Positions 22,511 through 35,688 of a stretch of DNA of 64,000 nt are shown here, piece by piece. Positions within the stretch are counted from its first letter, which is position 1, and every line of letters starts with the position of its first letter. Below the pieces are notes generated by a model. It worked only from the letters and a program-made list of their open reading frames with translations, was not told the DNA's origin and searched no databases. The translations under genes and the position numbers were made by a program. Origin of the DNA: Azadirachta indica (Eukaryota; Streptophyta; Magnoliopsida; Sapindales; Meliaceae); NCBI GenBank assembly GCA_022749755.1, contig CM040442.1, forward strand, positions 12,064,457 through 12,128,456. The letters run 5' to 3'.

Positions 22511-24140
22511 TAGTGCAACTTTATTACCAAGTAACACAATTGCTTGTTTAAACTTATCTTCCAAAATTATGCCACATCTTTTTTTATCAGGTATGGAGAG
22601 ATAATGACCAACAAAAAAAAAAGAGTGAGGAATGAGGGTATCGCTAATAGAAGTGGCGAGGCAATATTTATTTAAAATTTAAAAGACAATATTATCCTCA
22701 AAATGTGAAAAGAAATGGTTATTACTAAAAGGGGTAAGATGTGGTTTTAAAACAATGAGGTAAGTGATAAAATTGTAAAAAATCATAAAGGATGTGGGTA
22801 TTTTTCTTGAAATATAATATCAACAAGTACGGGATATAGTGCAGTGGCTATATGAAATAATTGCTACATTTAAACTATAGGATTAATAAAAATATAATTT
22901 AATGATTAATTTAAAGTGAATATAACTCATAAATTAGGTTGAAAAATCTCACTTTTTGTGAATGTATCATAAATTGGTTATATTATAGGATGGCTGTTTA
23001 ACATTTCAAAATTCACGAAATATTATATAATTGTGTGAAAAATAAAGCTCATGTAAATTAATGTAATAATAATTTGATCAAATAACTTTCTTTCTATGCT
23101 ATATACTCTCATTTAACCTAAACAAAAAAAAAAAAAAAGAACATTCTTACTAAGACAAAGTAGCATTAATAATTGTTTATAAGAGTTGAACATTTGCTAA
23201 TTAATTGGTTGCTCCTAGTTATTTTATTTCAATACTACTTGATATTTAGATTTTTATTTTAATTAGGAAGAAAAAAATGAAGTGGAAACAAACTAAATAG
23301 TTAAAATTGACTTGTGTTTGTTAGTGTCAAGGAAGGTGAAATAATTAATTGTTCATAAAAAGGATAACTTCCACCAATCAACGGAAGTTACAAAGTTAAT
23401 TACAATAATTAAAAAATCAAATAAGATTCATAGAAGATAATTAAATTAATGTCCGATGATATGACAACCCAAACCATATTCAAATTGGAGTTTCTTCTAT
23501 ATAGTATTAAAACAGACTTCCGATAAAATGTTATTTAAAGTGTGGAATTCATAAAATAATAATAGTTATATTCATAATCATATTGCATGTGTCTTCAGTG
23601 TATTACTTAAAAAGACTTCAAAAAAAATGTTTTATATTTGTTCAAATAAATTATGGATTAGTACATGAATGGTTGGTAATTGATAATATTTTAAGTCAAT
23701 AAATAATTAGTGTATTAATTAAATCCCACTTGAGAAATAGACAGAGTTAAATTAAGTACTTGGTTTTGAATTATATATATTTATCTCATCTGAAATCTCT
23801 CTGAATGAATACACAAGTGATGCAACTCACTTTCCTAAAGCTTATTGTTCAAGTTGGGTTACCTATATGTTAATGTAAGTCAACTATTTTATTGTTCTTT
23901 CAAAATTAACGTTTTTACGAACTTAATAATTTTATAGATTAGTAAACTTGAATTTGATTTTATATTAACCTTGTGAGTCTTATTTAATTTATATATTTTC
24001 AATCGTTAATTAGTTAGTTAACCTTTCTTTCATTATACTATTTCAGATTGTAATTGTAAATTATCAAAGTTCACACTGAAAAGTTGTTTTGGTGTCATGA
24101 ATTTTAATAACTAATTTTAAAATTATAAATTCATACACAG

Positions 24141-24184
24141 ACGCATGCGCATGCGCATGCACATGCACACATACATATATATAT
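24141..24184. other. 44-bp alternating purine–pyrimidine tract (Z-DNA-prone)
   Basis: Strict alternation without interruption: an ACGCATGCGCATGCGC core, then ACATGCACAC, then a TA run. The GCATGC part is the classic Z-forming type. It lies ~270 bp upstream of the hydrolase start codon. Confidence 0.8.
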
Positions 24185-24451
24185 TAATTTTTAAATTAAT
24201 CAAACAAATTATGAATTAATTATTTGCCTAGTGGGCTCTATTTGACGTGCTCTTTTTTTATCCTATTCATTGAATTTTTAATGAAATTTAGTAGAATATT
24301 TGTATCATGTCTTTATTCATAGTGGTTAAAAGCATCTCTATCTCAATCTATATATATATATATATTATATAAAATTTTTCCATGAATCTATTGTATACTA
24401 GCTAGCTAATTAATCTAATTATTACATCCTCATCCTACTAGCTAGATTGAA

Positions 24452-24586
24452 ATGGCTCACCTTGATTCATTTGGCAGAGAAATCAATCAAGTAGACATTT
24501 CTTTCTCTTCTCTTCAATTTTGCATTTTATTTCCAGGATACATGTTGTATATATGTACATATCAAAACAAATAACATTATCTAATC

Positions 24587-24618
<32 letters not shown>

Positions 24619-25498
24619 CATTTGGTTAATTTGTTTATGCTAACATAGGAGATAGTATATATCTTTGATTATACATGTATATATGTTTGTATGATCTATT
24701 CATCATCATCAGGTTCTGTTTGAAGGGAATTCATGCGTGAAGAGAGTTATATTCAACAGACCTAGAAAATTTAATAGCCTCACATATGCGATGGTAAAGT
24801 TAATTTATTTGGATATTATCAGCATATATTATGAATAAATCATGTATGTGGGTACGTTTAAGGAAATGTTTGTTGGCCTGGGCAGATTCCTCTAATGTCA
24901 AAGAAGATGAAAGAGTATGAGAAGGATCCTACAGTCAAACTCGTGATTTTAAAGGTTTGAAGTATTTACCGCCTGTATATGTGGGTGTGCATGTAAAATT
25001 AGTTGGAACTTTAATGGTTAGAAAATTATATATATATTCACCAGGGAAACGGGAAAGGTTTTTGTGCTGGCGGGGATCTTAGAGCATATTACAAGCATAT
25101 GACTGAAGGTGAGTGAATATTTGATCGATCCAGTTTAATTAGTGAATTAAACAGATAACATCTTAATTAGTAAATGAAATATATGGTTGTGTGTGTGTGT
25201 GTGTTATATATTAATTACTACAAATGGATTGATTCGATGATCAGGTCATTGGACATTTGGTGCACTGTATTACAAGAAAGAACTCATCCTCGCCCATTTG
25301 CTTGCTACATACAAGAAGCCCCTGGTACATATGTACATAGATCATGATTTGTTAATTTTATAATTAATTTCAATCTCACAAATTTTATATTGAAGGTCGC
25401 ACTCATTGATGGAACTGTGATGGGAGCTGGTGCTGGACTATCCATACACGCACCATATAGGATTGTAACCGAGAATACCGTATGCATGCATGCTAATC

Positions 25499-25531
<33 letters not shown>

Positions 25532-27050
25532 TAAAAGAAAATATAATATTAATTAATAAATAAAGCCATTGATAGGTGTTTGCTATGCCGGAGGCAGCAA
25601 TAGGACTTTTCCCTGATGTTGGTGCATCACATTTCCTTTCAAGACTCCCAGGATTTTTGGGTATAAATAATTCTTTAAATTAAGATTTTTTTTTAATATG
25701 TTGTTAATTTTAATTAATTCTAATTAATTAACCATTCTGAATTAATTCTTTTCAGGAGAATATTTAGGGCTTACTGGAGCTAGGTTAGATGGAGCAGGAA
25801 TGGTTGCATGTGGTCTAGCAACTCATTTTGTTCTTTCCAAGGTTTTTACCAGATTTTAGAACTTCAATAGATTTTTTTTACCATGATGAATTAATGGAAG
25901 AATATTATTATTGTTGATTGTAGGATCTTCATATGTTGGAAAATGCATTAGAGATAGAGGGGATGACTTGTTCAGATACAGCTTCAATTTCTCACCTTAT
26001 AAGCAAATTTGCACACCAAACGAATTACATGAAACAAGATAGTGCTTACTATGATCGGTATGATTATTCGCTATTTGTTTACAGTTTTAATTGTGACTCA
26101 ATGATTAGACAATTAATTATTCATGCAGACTGAAGATTGCTAACAAATGCTTCTCAAGAGAAACAGTTGAAGAAATACTATTGGCACTTGTATGTGACAA
26201 ACTGTACATTAATTAATTTTCTTATGTTTTAATTATTGCAATTAAAACATTCATTATATATCATGTTTCTTCGTAGGAGGAGGTAGAAAATGGGGAGCAA
26301 CAGTGGATAGTTGATGCAATAAGTTCAATGAAATCAGCTTGCCCCGCAAGCCTAAAAATATTCCTTAGAACGGTATGTATGTAACTCAAAATTACAAACT
26401 CTTTTTTTTTTCATTTATTTTTCCCTTCATACATATTTTTGTTGTAATTAGTAATTAAGTATTATTTAATTTTGAAATTAAAAAATATTAAATTTTAGAT
26501 AAGAGAAGGTCGAACTCAGACACTTGAACAATGCCTTGTTCGTGATTATAATATAACTTCTCATATTTTTTTTAGGAACAGTGAGCAATGACTTTTATGA
26601 GGTATTTTAATTTTAAAACAAATTAAGAACTTATAAGTTAATTAGTCTTGACAAATCTCATGCTACTTCACTAAATTTCTTGTAGGGCGTAAGAGCAATG
26701 GTAATTGATAAAGACAAAAATCCCAAGGTACATGATTAGACTACCGTGTTTAATTTTGGGTATATATACTATATAATATATATTCTTAAACATCAGAACT
26801 GTTTTAATTGATTACTTATAATATACTATAGATATATATATATATATAATATAACTATAGATATATATATATATATATATATTACTTGAAACAGTGGCAG
26901 GTGTCAAAGTTAAAGCTAATTACTGAAGAAATTGTGGATCAATATTTCAAGAATGTGGATGATGGTGAGGATGATTGGGATCCCCTAAAACTTCCTCCTA
27001 GATCATCCAACAATGGATTAATTATGAATGCTTCTAGGTCCAAACTTTAA
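24452..27050 (+). CDS. 3-hydroxyisobutyryl-CoA hydrolase-like protein (crotonase fold), 14 exons, frameshift in exon 12
   Basis: It would hydrolyse 3-hydroxyisobutyryl-CoA (valine breakdown) or a related acyl-CoA, in peroxisomes. Exons: 24452–24490, 24713–24793, 24886–24954, 25045–25108, 25245–25324, 25396–25479, 25576–25660, 25756–25841, 25924–26057, 26129–26189, 26277–26372, 26499–26601, 26686–26727, 26895–27050. All introns are GT–AG and the phases agree. The protein is about 392 aa, near the family length. Seen: NRPRKFNSL (~30–38), [12 protein letters not shown] (64–75), MGAGAG (120–125), [12 protein letters not shown] (144–155) with the expected catalytic pair E145 and D153, and a C-terminal SKL, a type 1 peroxisomal signal. 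Start context AAATGG is good. Exon 12 is 103 nt where 102 is needed; the extra base probably lies in the T8 run at 26,566–26,573, giving an early stop. Either a sequencing error or a recent null allele. CHY1 family; exact orthologue unsettled. Confidence 0.9.
26566..26573 (+). other. T8 homopolymer, likely site of the exon-12 frameshift
   Basis: Upstream, the frame reads [17 protein letters not shown]. Downstream, [18 protein letters not shown] needs the frame shifted by one base. Removing one T restores the frame through the last two exons. Confidence 0.75.
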
Positions 27051-27089
27051 TTCTGTATGCTTCAAAAAATTATCAAAGATACTCTGATC

Positions 27090-27095
27090 AATAAA
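27090..27095 (+). promoter_or_regulatory. Poly(A) signal AATAAA of the hydrolase gene
   Basis: AATAAA 40 bp after the stop codon, within an AT-rich 3' flank; the usual plant near-upstream element position. Confidence 0.55.
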
Positions 27096-27989
27096 TAGAT
27101 TGTACTTTTTAATAATGTTATATTAAATTGTGTTTAAACTATAGACAATTTAATAAATGTGTAATTGAGTGTACTTAATGATGTTTATCTATTAATAAAT
27201 TAAGAATATTATTTAAATTTTTAAAATTAATATATAGTTTTAAGTATAATAATTATGTTAGCACGTTCATAAAGCTTAGGATCATTTTGTTATATATACT
27301 TAAAGTTTATTTTGTTTCTTATTAAAAAATTAACTTTAAAAATTTATTTTCATATTATTTATTGCAAGTATAAATAAAAAATAAATTAAACGTGCATAAT
27401 TCTTTTATAATTTTTATAGTTCATAGTCATTTTAAGTAATTTGCACAATTATTAATGTCGTATTAATTTGATAATCTTAATGTTTAATATATTATAAGAA
27501 ACACAAGCTGATATAATAATATTTCATTGCTTTAAAATTTTTTGATAAAGACAATGTCTACATCAACTGATATCATCGGTAGTTGTTATAAGATTTTAGA
27601 AATATCATTTAAAATTGAAGACGTGTGAACATTAAATTTAGATTGTATTTCAAAGTCAACTTAACCATGAAAATATATATACAATTAAAGTTATAAATTT
27701 TGGATTAAAAAAAAAGAATTCACTTTAATTAAGAATTTTATATTAAAAATAAATTTTATTCAAACATAATGTCATTTTCGTTGTATTTTAATAAATAAAT
27801 AATTTTCTCGTTGATTATTCTTTTAATAAAAATTAATCGACAAGGCAAAACCTTAATTTAACAATGAGAAATGTGAATATTAATCAAACTTTTAATGAAT
27901 ATTAACAATATTAATTTATTTTGTTTGTCTCTATTTTACATAAATGTCTCTATTATATTTATATAAGTTTATTTTATTGATATATTAAA

Positions 27990-28165
27990 AGAAATTATAA
28001 TATTAATTTTGACAAACTTTCCATGGTTACGAAAAAACAAAAATTATCGAGCTAATTTTTCTTTAAAATTTCAAATAAGCAAGTAAAATTACTAAAATTA
28101 CTGCAACAATTAAAAGGTAGTTCAAATTGTGTTTTTATAACACTTATATTCAAATAAAAATCTGA
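27990..28165 (+). repeat. Dispersed repeat, copy 2
   Basis: Shares ordered blocks with 15,255–15,440 (GGTTACGAAA, AGCAAGTAAAATTACTA, GCAACAATTAAAA, TATTCAAATAAA). Confidence 0.5.
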
Positions 28166-29700
28166 ACGATGATAATTTTTGATCCCCTATCACCCGTTTG
28201 GATCACCATAAACAACATTTAAACTCTTTTTAAACCTTTTATGCAATAGTATAATAATATCATTATTTAAATAACTGTTCACTATAGATTTGAAGGTAAA
28301 TTTTTTTGTACTAAAATTTCCAACTTCAGATATTTGGTAAATAGTTGGTCAAACAGCGATAATGATAATACCATAGCTTAAATTGTTTAAGAAAAATTTT
28401 AATAATATCCACAATAATTTAAACAAAATATGTTCGATGGCGATCAATAATGCTTAACGGTGGTTTACAGTGATTAATGGTGGTGGTCAACTTAGTTGTA
28501 AGTTACCTATTAGAAAAATAATGCTTGATATAGTAACATGTACATATATTACAATTATGTCAAATTACTTAATTGCCCCAAAAAAGTAATGGTTTTTCTT
28601 TTTTTTTTAGCGAAACTAATGATGTAGGGGGTATTAGAATATTTGACAAATAATATGAAGGTAATGAGATATTAGATCAAATAATAAGGAATATTGAACA
28701 TTCTCCCTTTAATTAGTATATACATGTATATAAACCTATCAACTGAAGATTTTGAATCAATTATGCAAGAGATATTAACAAAATGATAATTGTTGTCCAT
28801 TTATTTTTATTTAATGTAATTTAGTCTAATAATTGAGATATATTAACAAACTTAAAGTTACAATTTTAATTCAAAAATATATATTTAGATGTTAAGAATT
28901 ATAAAATAAACATATTATTCACATTTTGGAATCATTCAAATGTTATTAGTTTAAATTTATTGAAATTTGCAATAGCATATAATTTCATGATTCAATATTG
29001 AAAATAATGACCAAATTTACAGCACAATCTCTGTCCTTCTAAGCTTCGGCTGGCAAACGAATAAGAGTACGATTTGAACAAAATATATGAGAAGTTAATG
29101 AAGAATAATTTACATTAAGATTAAATTGCAAGGCTTACCTCGAAGCATACCTTATTTTGGTTTCAAATTTTTAATTTTATTATTAATAAGACAAATGACA
29201 TTTGCATCCTCATTTTATTATGTAAATGACATTTATACTCTCACTTCGAAAACAATTCTTAAATTCATCAATTTTTTTACTTTTTTCTATTTCAATTAGC
29301 AATCAAAAGCGTATAATAATCTTATGAATAATAAGTAATAAGTAAGAAATAATTTAAATAGTATAATTGTTCCTACAAATAATAAATAATATATAATTTA
29401 AACAGAGATAATAATTAAATAAATTATAATTTTTTTAAAAATATATCAATCAAAGAAACTACAAATAGTACAATCATTTTTGTGCCTCCATTACCGCCAT
29501 CAATTTTTGGCTGTTATGTAAATACAGTTCTTCGAAGATCTAATGGTGTCTCCTGCGTCGATCGACAACACAGTTTGACAAATCTAATTTTGTTATTATT
29601 TTATTATTTTATCCATCCAAAAATTATCAAAAGAACATTTACTCAATTAAGTTTTTTATATTTAAAAAAAATTAGATAATTATTGATTTGAGCATTCTAT

Positions 29701-29727
29701 GATACTAGGATTCTTAATCCTAGTATC
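29701..29727. repeat. Perfect palindrome, 12-bp arms with 3-bp loop
   Basis: GATACTAGGATT – CTT – AATCCTAGTATC, with every arm base paired. ATTATTGAT just upstream and ATCAATAAT just downstream can pair as an outer stem. Confidence 0.85.
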
Positions 29728-32700
29728 AATAATCCATTTATTTTGACGTTTAAATTTAAAAGAAAATTTTGAATCATTCATTTTATATAATAATAATTAA
29801 CCTACTAATTAAGTTATATGTAAAATTTACCTACTTTAAAATTTTTTTTTTTTTTTATTATTTTATTTTTAATATATTAAAGTTATTTTGTTTTAATTTA
29901 CTTTTTTAAAAATATATTTCAAATATAAATTCATATATTATAATTGAAATTTAATGTTAAATAATATGTTATGCATGTTAAGAATAATCTATTTAAAAAA
30001 TATTAATTTAAATATTATCAAAATGCTGTCTTTTTTTATTTTTCTCAAAAATTATTAATAATAAGATAGATTATGAGAACACAAAAATCAATACTAAATA
30101 GTATGACACATATAATCTTTTACTTATAATGATTGTGGTTATGTGATTTGATGAGAAACATATGTTGATTTGAAGATATAAACATTATTGTAACAGTGAA
30201 GAATTAATATTATAATAAAATAACTCTATAACTAATATCACATTACTTAAAAACAAAACGAAATGAGAATATCTTAAAACCAATAAATTGTCAGTAAAAA
30301 AGGCATATACTTAATTGTATAAATATAAACAAGAAATTTTAAAAAGGATAATTAAGTACAATAAAAATATAAATTCCTATAATTTTATGAAATCGATGTT
30401 AATTGTGATGAATATAAAATTTAAAATGTTTTAATCACATGCAATACAAATTTAATATGACATAACAAGAACGCTATAATTAAATTACAGACATCTACTA
30501 TTTATAAAATAATAATTTATCTAACATCATGCAACTATAAAAAAAAGAATGAGAAAAAATTGATCAGCACATATGTAAAATCAAATTATTAAAATATCGA
30601 AATTAAAATAATTTTAAAACATCTTAAAATAATGTAGTGATTTTTTTGCTTTACTCTGAAACTAATAAAATGCACTGGAATGTATAAAATATAACAGAGT
30701 TGTATTGGACAAATTAACTTGAATCAAATATGGCAAAATCCTACCCAAATGACATTTTACATTAAAAAAAATGTATATTCATTCTATCACTTATCACTTT
30801 GCTCCTTATTGCATCTTCACAAACAAAGAACATAAAAAAGAAACATGTATAAGAAGCTGAAGCTGTCACAAATTTATATCTACTTTTTCTATTTTTATAG
30901 GTCCCTTGTACAAAGAATTTTAAATGAAAGCAGACTTTTCAATATTGGACCGAAGTATTAATTTTTCTCTGCTATTTAAATACTTTCCCCTTGATTCGGC
31001 CCTGCAACCTTTCTATATACACCCCATTTCCAAGTCCAAAGAGGCGAAGGACTTTTTAGTACAAAACTGTAGCGAGATATACCGAAAAGGGATTGGGTGG
31101 TGGTTGGTTTACAAATAAAAGGGTTGCTTTTAGAGCAATATCATATTTCTTTGTCGTTATAATATTGACCCAAAAAATATTTTAAAATATTTTTCTACAT
31201 TTTTATAATAAAAAATAAGTGAATTTTACAATGTCATAAAAAATTTAAAATTGGGCACCTTCCCAAATTTATTAAATATATAAAAATTAAAATTGTAACA
31301 ACTCTATCACTATAAAAAAAAAAAGGTTTTTCTTGACATATTTTTTAATATTAATATTAATTCATTTATGTTTTGAAAGATGTGAAAATCAAAACTTAAG
31401 AATGATTAGTTTATATATAAGTCATTTAAATAATTATTAAACTTGTATCATTAAATATTATAACACAACTAACACCTATATCTCTTTTCTTAATTAAGAA
31501 GTATGTGTATTATTTTTTTTTTTAATCATAAGAGAATGTTTTGTTAATATATGTTGATAATGACATTATGATATATGATTAGAAAAGAAATAATATATCA
31601 GTTATTTGATGACATGTTAATTAATCTATTAATATGCAACTATTTCATTACTAATTAATTATATCTTATCACCTGACATTTATTACAGCCTAAGCATAAA
31701 TACTGACAATTTTCCAAATGGTCCTACTTATTTGTTTTCTTCACAAAACAAGTCATGCTTATATAGAAATAAACATTTCACTCATCTTTAATCGAATGTT
31801 TTAAATTCTAGTAATTTTTCTTTTTGTGTCTAATATATTAATATGGTTTACAATATAAATATTTTTTATTTTCAAATTGCATTAAGTTATTTGATAATTA
31901 CAAGAAAAAGTATCAGGAAGAACAAAAATTAAATAATGCCAAGTATTTTTAATTAATAAATTCACTTTTCATATTTTACATTAATTTTTTTAAAATATAT
32001 CTTTTAAAAATATTTTTATGACACCAATCGAACATGTTTCTCACTTGTTTGAGGTCAAAATAATTAAGAATAATTTTTCAAAAGCAAAAGTCAAAAATCA
32101 AAGGGTCTTTAACAATGTAGTAATAAATTGTTCTCAAACATTTATTTTAATTTTTATTCAAAGATTTTGTGATTGGATCAATTTATTTGTTATGTAAACT
32201 CAAATTGCTAACAATAATACAGGGGATTATGTTGATTGGCTAGAAACTTCTTGGAATCATGTTATCAAATCATGTTATATTGATTATATCTCTCTTACGC
32301 TTATACACACACTAAAATCCTATTATCAAATAATTCCATTCTTTTAAAAATATAATATATTTATCATAATCAAATAACGTCTCCAAAAATAGATATATTC
32401 TTCTCATAAATTATCAACTTATATATTATCAAGTAATATATAATAAAGATATATCTACATATGCATATTTCTAATAATACTAAAATTCGGGATATTACAA
32501 TCACTTACTCTTAACATGAATAAGAATAGTCAAATTAATTAAGTAGATACTTGAAACAAGATTATGATAAAACACTTAAAGCCCATCATGGAAAGATTAA
32601 CAACACCTCAAACAAAGATTATTGACTCGTTCTAATTTTGAAAACAAAAAAGAAATTTAAAGTTTCAAAGTTCAAACACTAGATTTTTACAGGGACTAAC

Positions 32701-32814
32701 AACAACTTACAATTGCGCCATTTATATTTAAAAATTAAAATTTATAATACTAATATAATAATTTTATAATATAAGGAAATTCAAATATAATAATAACAAT
32801 TTATTATTATTAAT

Positions 32815-33330
32815 CTAGCAATAGTTTTATCTTTAACAATTATTTAAAAATAAGCTTATACTATTATTTTCTTTATGATTATCTGAAGAAACAACAATTA
32901 TATTTTACTATTATGATTTTTAAATTTTAATAAAATAATTTTTTATTAAAAATATAATTATTTTCTTTTGAAAATTAATTCTACAAAATTTCAAAAAAAT
33001 GTGTTTAATTTTTACACATAATTATTATTATGTGGCAATAAATCAATAAAATAAATTATATATGGGTAATTATAATTATCAAATTTGAATTATTTCAAAT
33101 ATAAATTATTTTTTTTATATATCAAATATAAAATTCTCAAACATAAAGATGTATCATCAATTTTTAATTTTTCATCAAATCTCATGCTATAAATCAAAAT
33201 TCTTATATCTTTTCAATAGTAATAAATTAATTTTTCATGTGTAAAATTACGATTTCACATATTATCAAAATAACATACTAAAAATAAATATTTAATTTTT
33301 TATTAAATAATCGATAAAAATAAAATAATT
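32815..33330 (+). repeat. Long dispersed repeat, copy 1
   Basis: It aligns in the same orientation with 38,415–39,050. Shared ordered blocks include TATTATTTTCTT, GAAAATTAATTCTACAAAAT versus its diverged partner, ATAATTATTATTATGTGGCA versus ATAATTGCTATTATTTAACA, and ATTTCACATAT followed by AAAAATAAATATTTAA. It is old and AT-rich, with no visible ends. Confidence 0.5.
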
Positions 33331-34889
33331 AACATAAATTATTAATTTGATTGACAATTGATATAAATATTATAGTTATAATAATTTTATTACAATAAAA
33401 TATCAAAATTTCAATTTTTTATTAACCTATGTAAATTAAAAATAAATAAACATAATAGTAAATTATGATCTAATTTTGATAAAAAAAAATTTAAAAATAT
33501 ATCAAATTAATCTTAGACTATCAAGTTTCTTGATAATTTTGTAGAAATTTTTTTTTTGACAAATAAGAAAATAAAATATAAAAAGAAAAATAGAACTTTT
33601 GATAATTTCTTGTTTTGTAAATCTTATAATATTATGCTAAAATAAATTAATTCATTAATTATAATTTGTTTCTTTTACGTAGATTGATTATTTTTATTTT
33701 ATCAAAATTCATTGTTCCAAATCTAATTATTAAAGATATTGATTTTTTTAGTTGTTAATTATTTCAGCAAATTTTTTATTAAGAAAATAAATTTAAACAA
33801 TTCTAAAATTGACTGAATTGAAAAATTATTAACAAGAAGGACTTTAGGTGACTAAATTAAAACAATATAAATTCTTTTGGAGGACTTGATTGACCAAACT
33901 AGAATATATAACAATTATTCTAACAATCTATTAAACAAAATGGACTCATGTATAATTAATGAAATAGAATTCAAATTTTGTTAAGGGAACGGAACAAGCC
34001 AATAGATGAAGCCCATCTTTATCCCCCAGCTAGCCCTATTTATAAAACAGAGATGGACTGTTATCCCTATCTACGGCCCGATCCTCGTTTTGATCTAAAA
34101 AGTTTCTCAATCCTCGGCTTGGATGGGTTGAGGTCTCATAGGCCCCTAACCCAACAGAGAAAATTGCCATCCATATTATTCGCATAACAAAATTAGGAGC
34201 TAAGGACAAAATTAAAATTTGAGTTTAGGATTTTGATTAATGGTATAAATGGCTGGAGTGATGATAATAAGTGGTGATTGTAGCGGCTAACAAGTATTTA
34301 AGGATTATTAGGTTTGAAAAAGAAAATAAAAGAGTAAAATAGCAAAGAAATGGATGAAATCAACAGAGGTAAATATGTAATTTAAAGTATTTATATGAAA
34401 ATGTTAAAATCAAACAAATTCTATCCTTATTTATTGTTTTGCCAAAGTTTAGGGATGAAAATGGCAATATCTAAACAATAGTTATTATAAACATAATACT
34501 ATAAGCTACCTAAGTGTGGGCATAAGTTGGTTCGGTTTGAATTTTGCCCTAACTCGAATTAAACAAAAAATTTTCAGATTTATAATTTTTTGGACCACAT
34601 TAAATTGAACTTTTACGTGGAACTAAACAGAACAATTTGGTTTCATTATTGTTTAATTTTTTAAAAAATTAATTTTTATTTTAAAATATTTATTTTAAAT
34701 ATTAAACTTATAAAACAATGTTATTTAATTGTCATAAAATAATGTAGTTTAATTATTATGAAACCGAATAAAAAATTTTTGCTTTTCTAAAACTGAAACC
34801 AACCCAGGCTAAATGATATTTAAAATTGATGGCTTCAGTCAATTTCAATTAGGTTCAATTTGGTTTTTCGGGTTTCAAAATTTTTATGT

Positions 34890-35140
34890 CAAGGGACAAA
34901 ATGCATGGCGCGGCCGCCCCATTGCTTCTGCCTATAAAGGCTATCATGCGCCTAGTTTCAATTGAAGTCCCCATTTGTTTTATTATTTGAAAACTTTGTC
35001 CCATGTTTGATAATTTTACATTTTAGTTCTCATTTGCTTGCATTTTAATCTCCAAGAACAAAACTATATGATTTCCAAGATGACTATCGAACACGTTTTT
35101 ATACTCTGTTTTTATGTCTTTCATATTAAAATACATCAAT
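34890..35140 (-). repeat. Isolated fragment of the Athila-like element's internal spacer
   Basis: It matches 62,880–63,110 in the same orientation: CCATTGCTTCTGCC / CCATTGATTCTGTC, TTTTAGTTCTCATTTGCTTG / TTTTAGTTCTCATTTGATTG, CATTTTAATCTCCAAGAA / CATTTTGGTCCTTAAGAA, GATTTCCAAGATG / GATTTCCACAAATG, and ATGTCTTTCATATTAAAA. It is therefore a relic of the same family about 14 kb upstream of the main cluster. It carries a GCGGCCGC (NotI) site, unusual in this AT-rich window. Confidence 0.75.
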
Positions 35141-35399
35141 ACTTGCAAAATAAAACTAAAATATTTAAAAAAATAAATATTCGAAACGGATTAAATAATA
35201 TTAAGTATACTGCTTAATAATAGATAATTAAAATATAATTATGTAGAAAAAATTAATATATCATTTCTCACCATTACAAATACCTGACTCAGATTGTCGG
35301 AGAGAAACAAAGTAAAAAATAATGTACGTCTTGCTTTTTCTTTTTACAGTCTTTATTTTTCTTCAAAGACAATTTTTTCTCAAATCATTGTATCACACT

Positions 35400-35490
35400 T
35401 TAATTAAAATAGTAATAATTATTTTAATAATTATGTTGTGTTAATGAGAATTTAAAAATAACTTTTTTAATTCACTAGATGTAATTTTTT
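35400..35490 (+). repeat. Direct repeat, copy 1 (~88 bp)
   Basis: AATTAAAATAGTAATAATTA through CACTAGATGTAATTT. The partner at 35,601–35,688 is nearly identical. Confidence 0.8.
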
Positions 35491-35600
35491 TAACTTTCTT
35501 TTATAATATTTTTTCTAAATTTTTTTTTGCCATAATAAGTTAAAAACAGTAAAATAAAGACCAAAATAATTAGCTAAATATTTCAAAAAATATATAAATT

Positions 35601-35688
35601 TTTAATTAAAATAGTAATAATTATTTTAATAATTATGTTGTGTAAATGAGAATTTTAAAATAACTTTTTTGACCACTAGATGTAATTT
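35601..35688 (+). repeat. Direct repeat, copy 2 (~88 bp)
   Basis: Partner of 35,400–35,490, with only a few differences, so a fairly recent duplication. Confidence 0.8.

Larger units (their letters stand above)
21081..24451. other. AT-rich intergenic DNA upstream of the hydrolase gene
   Basis: It holds repeat copy 2, a (TA)n tract at 22,081–22,100, an alternating purine–pyrimidine tract at 24,141–24,184 and a TA-rich stretch at 24,347–24,366 that could serve as a TATA region for the next gene. No coding frame is supported. Confidence 0.5.
27100..34885. other. AT-rich gene desert
   Basis: No coding frame is supported. It contains dispersed repeat copies (27,990–28,165; 32,815–33,330), a perfect short palindrome (29,701–29,727) and a less AT-rich patch at 30,900–31,120 with a TATTTAAATA box (~30,974–30,983) that looks promoter-like but has no gene attached. 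Another patch at 33,980–34,190 is also less AT-rich. Degenerate GGTTCGGTTTG / CGGGTTT-type motifs around 34,530–34,880 may mark a decayed short element. Confidence 0.5.

Noticed and set aside
30924..31118. 64-codon frame after a TATA-like box
   Set aside because: The TATTTAAATA box lies inside the frame itself, and no continuation or homology is visible.
33978..34187. 69-codon frame in a less AT-rich patch
   Set aside because: No recognisable motif, and the sequence on both sides shows no gene structure; may be an old repeat.
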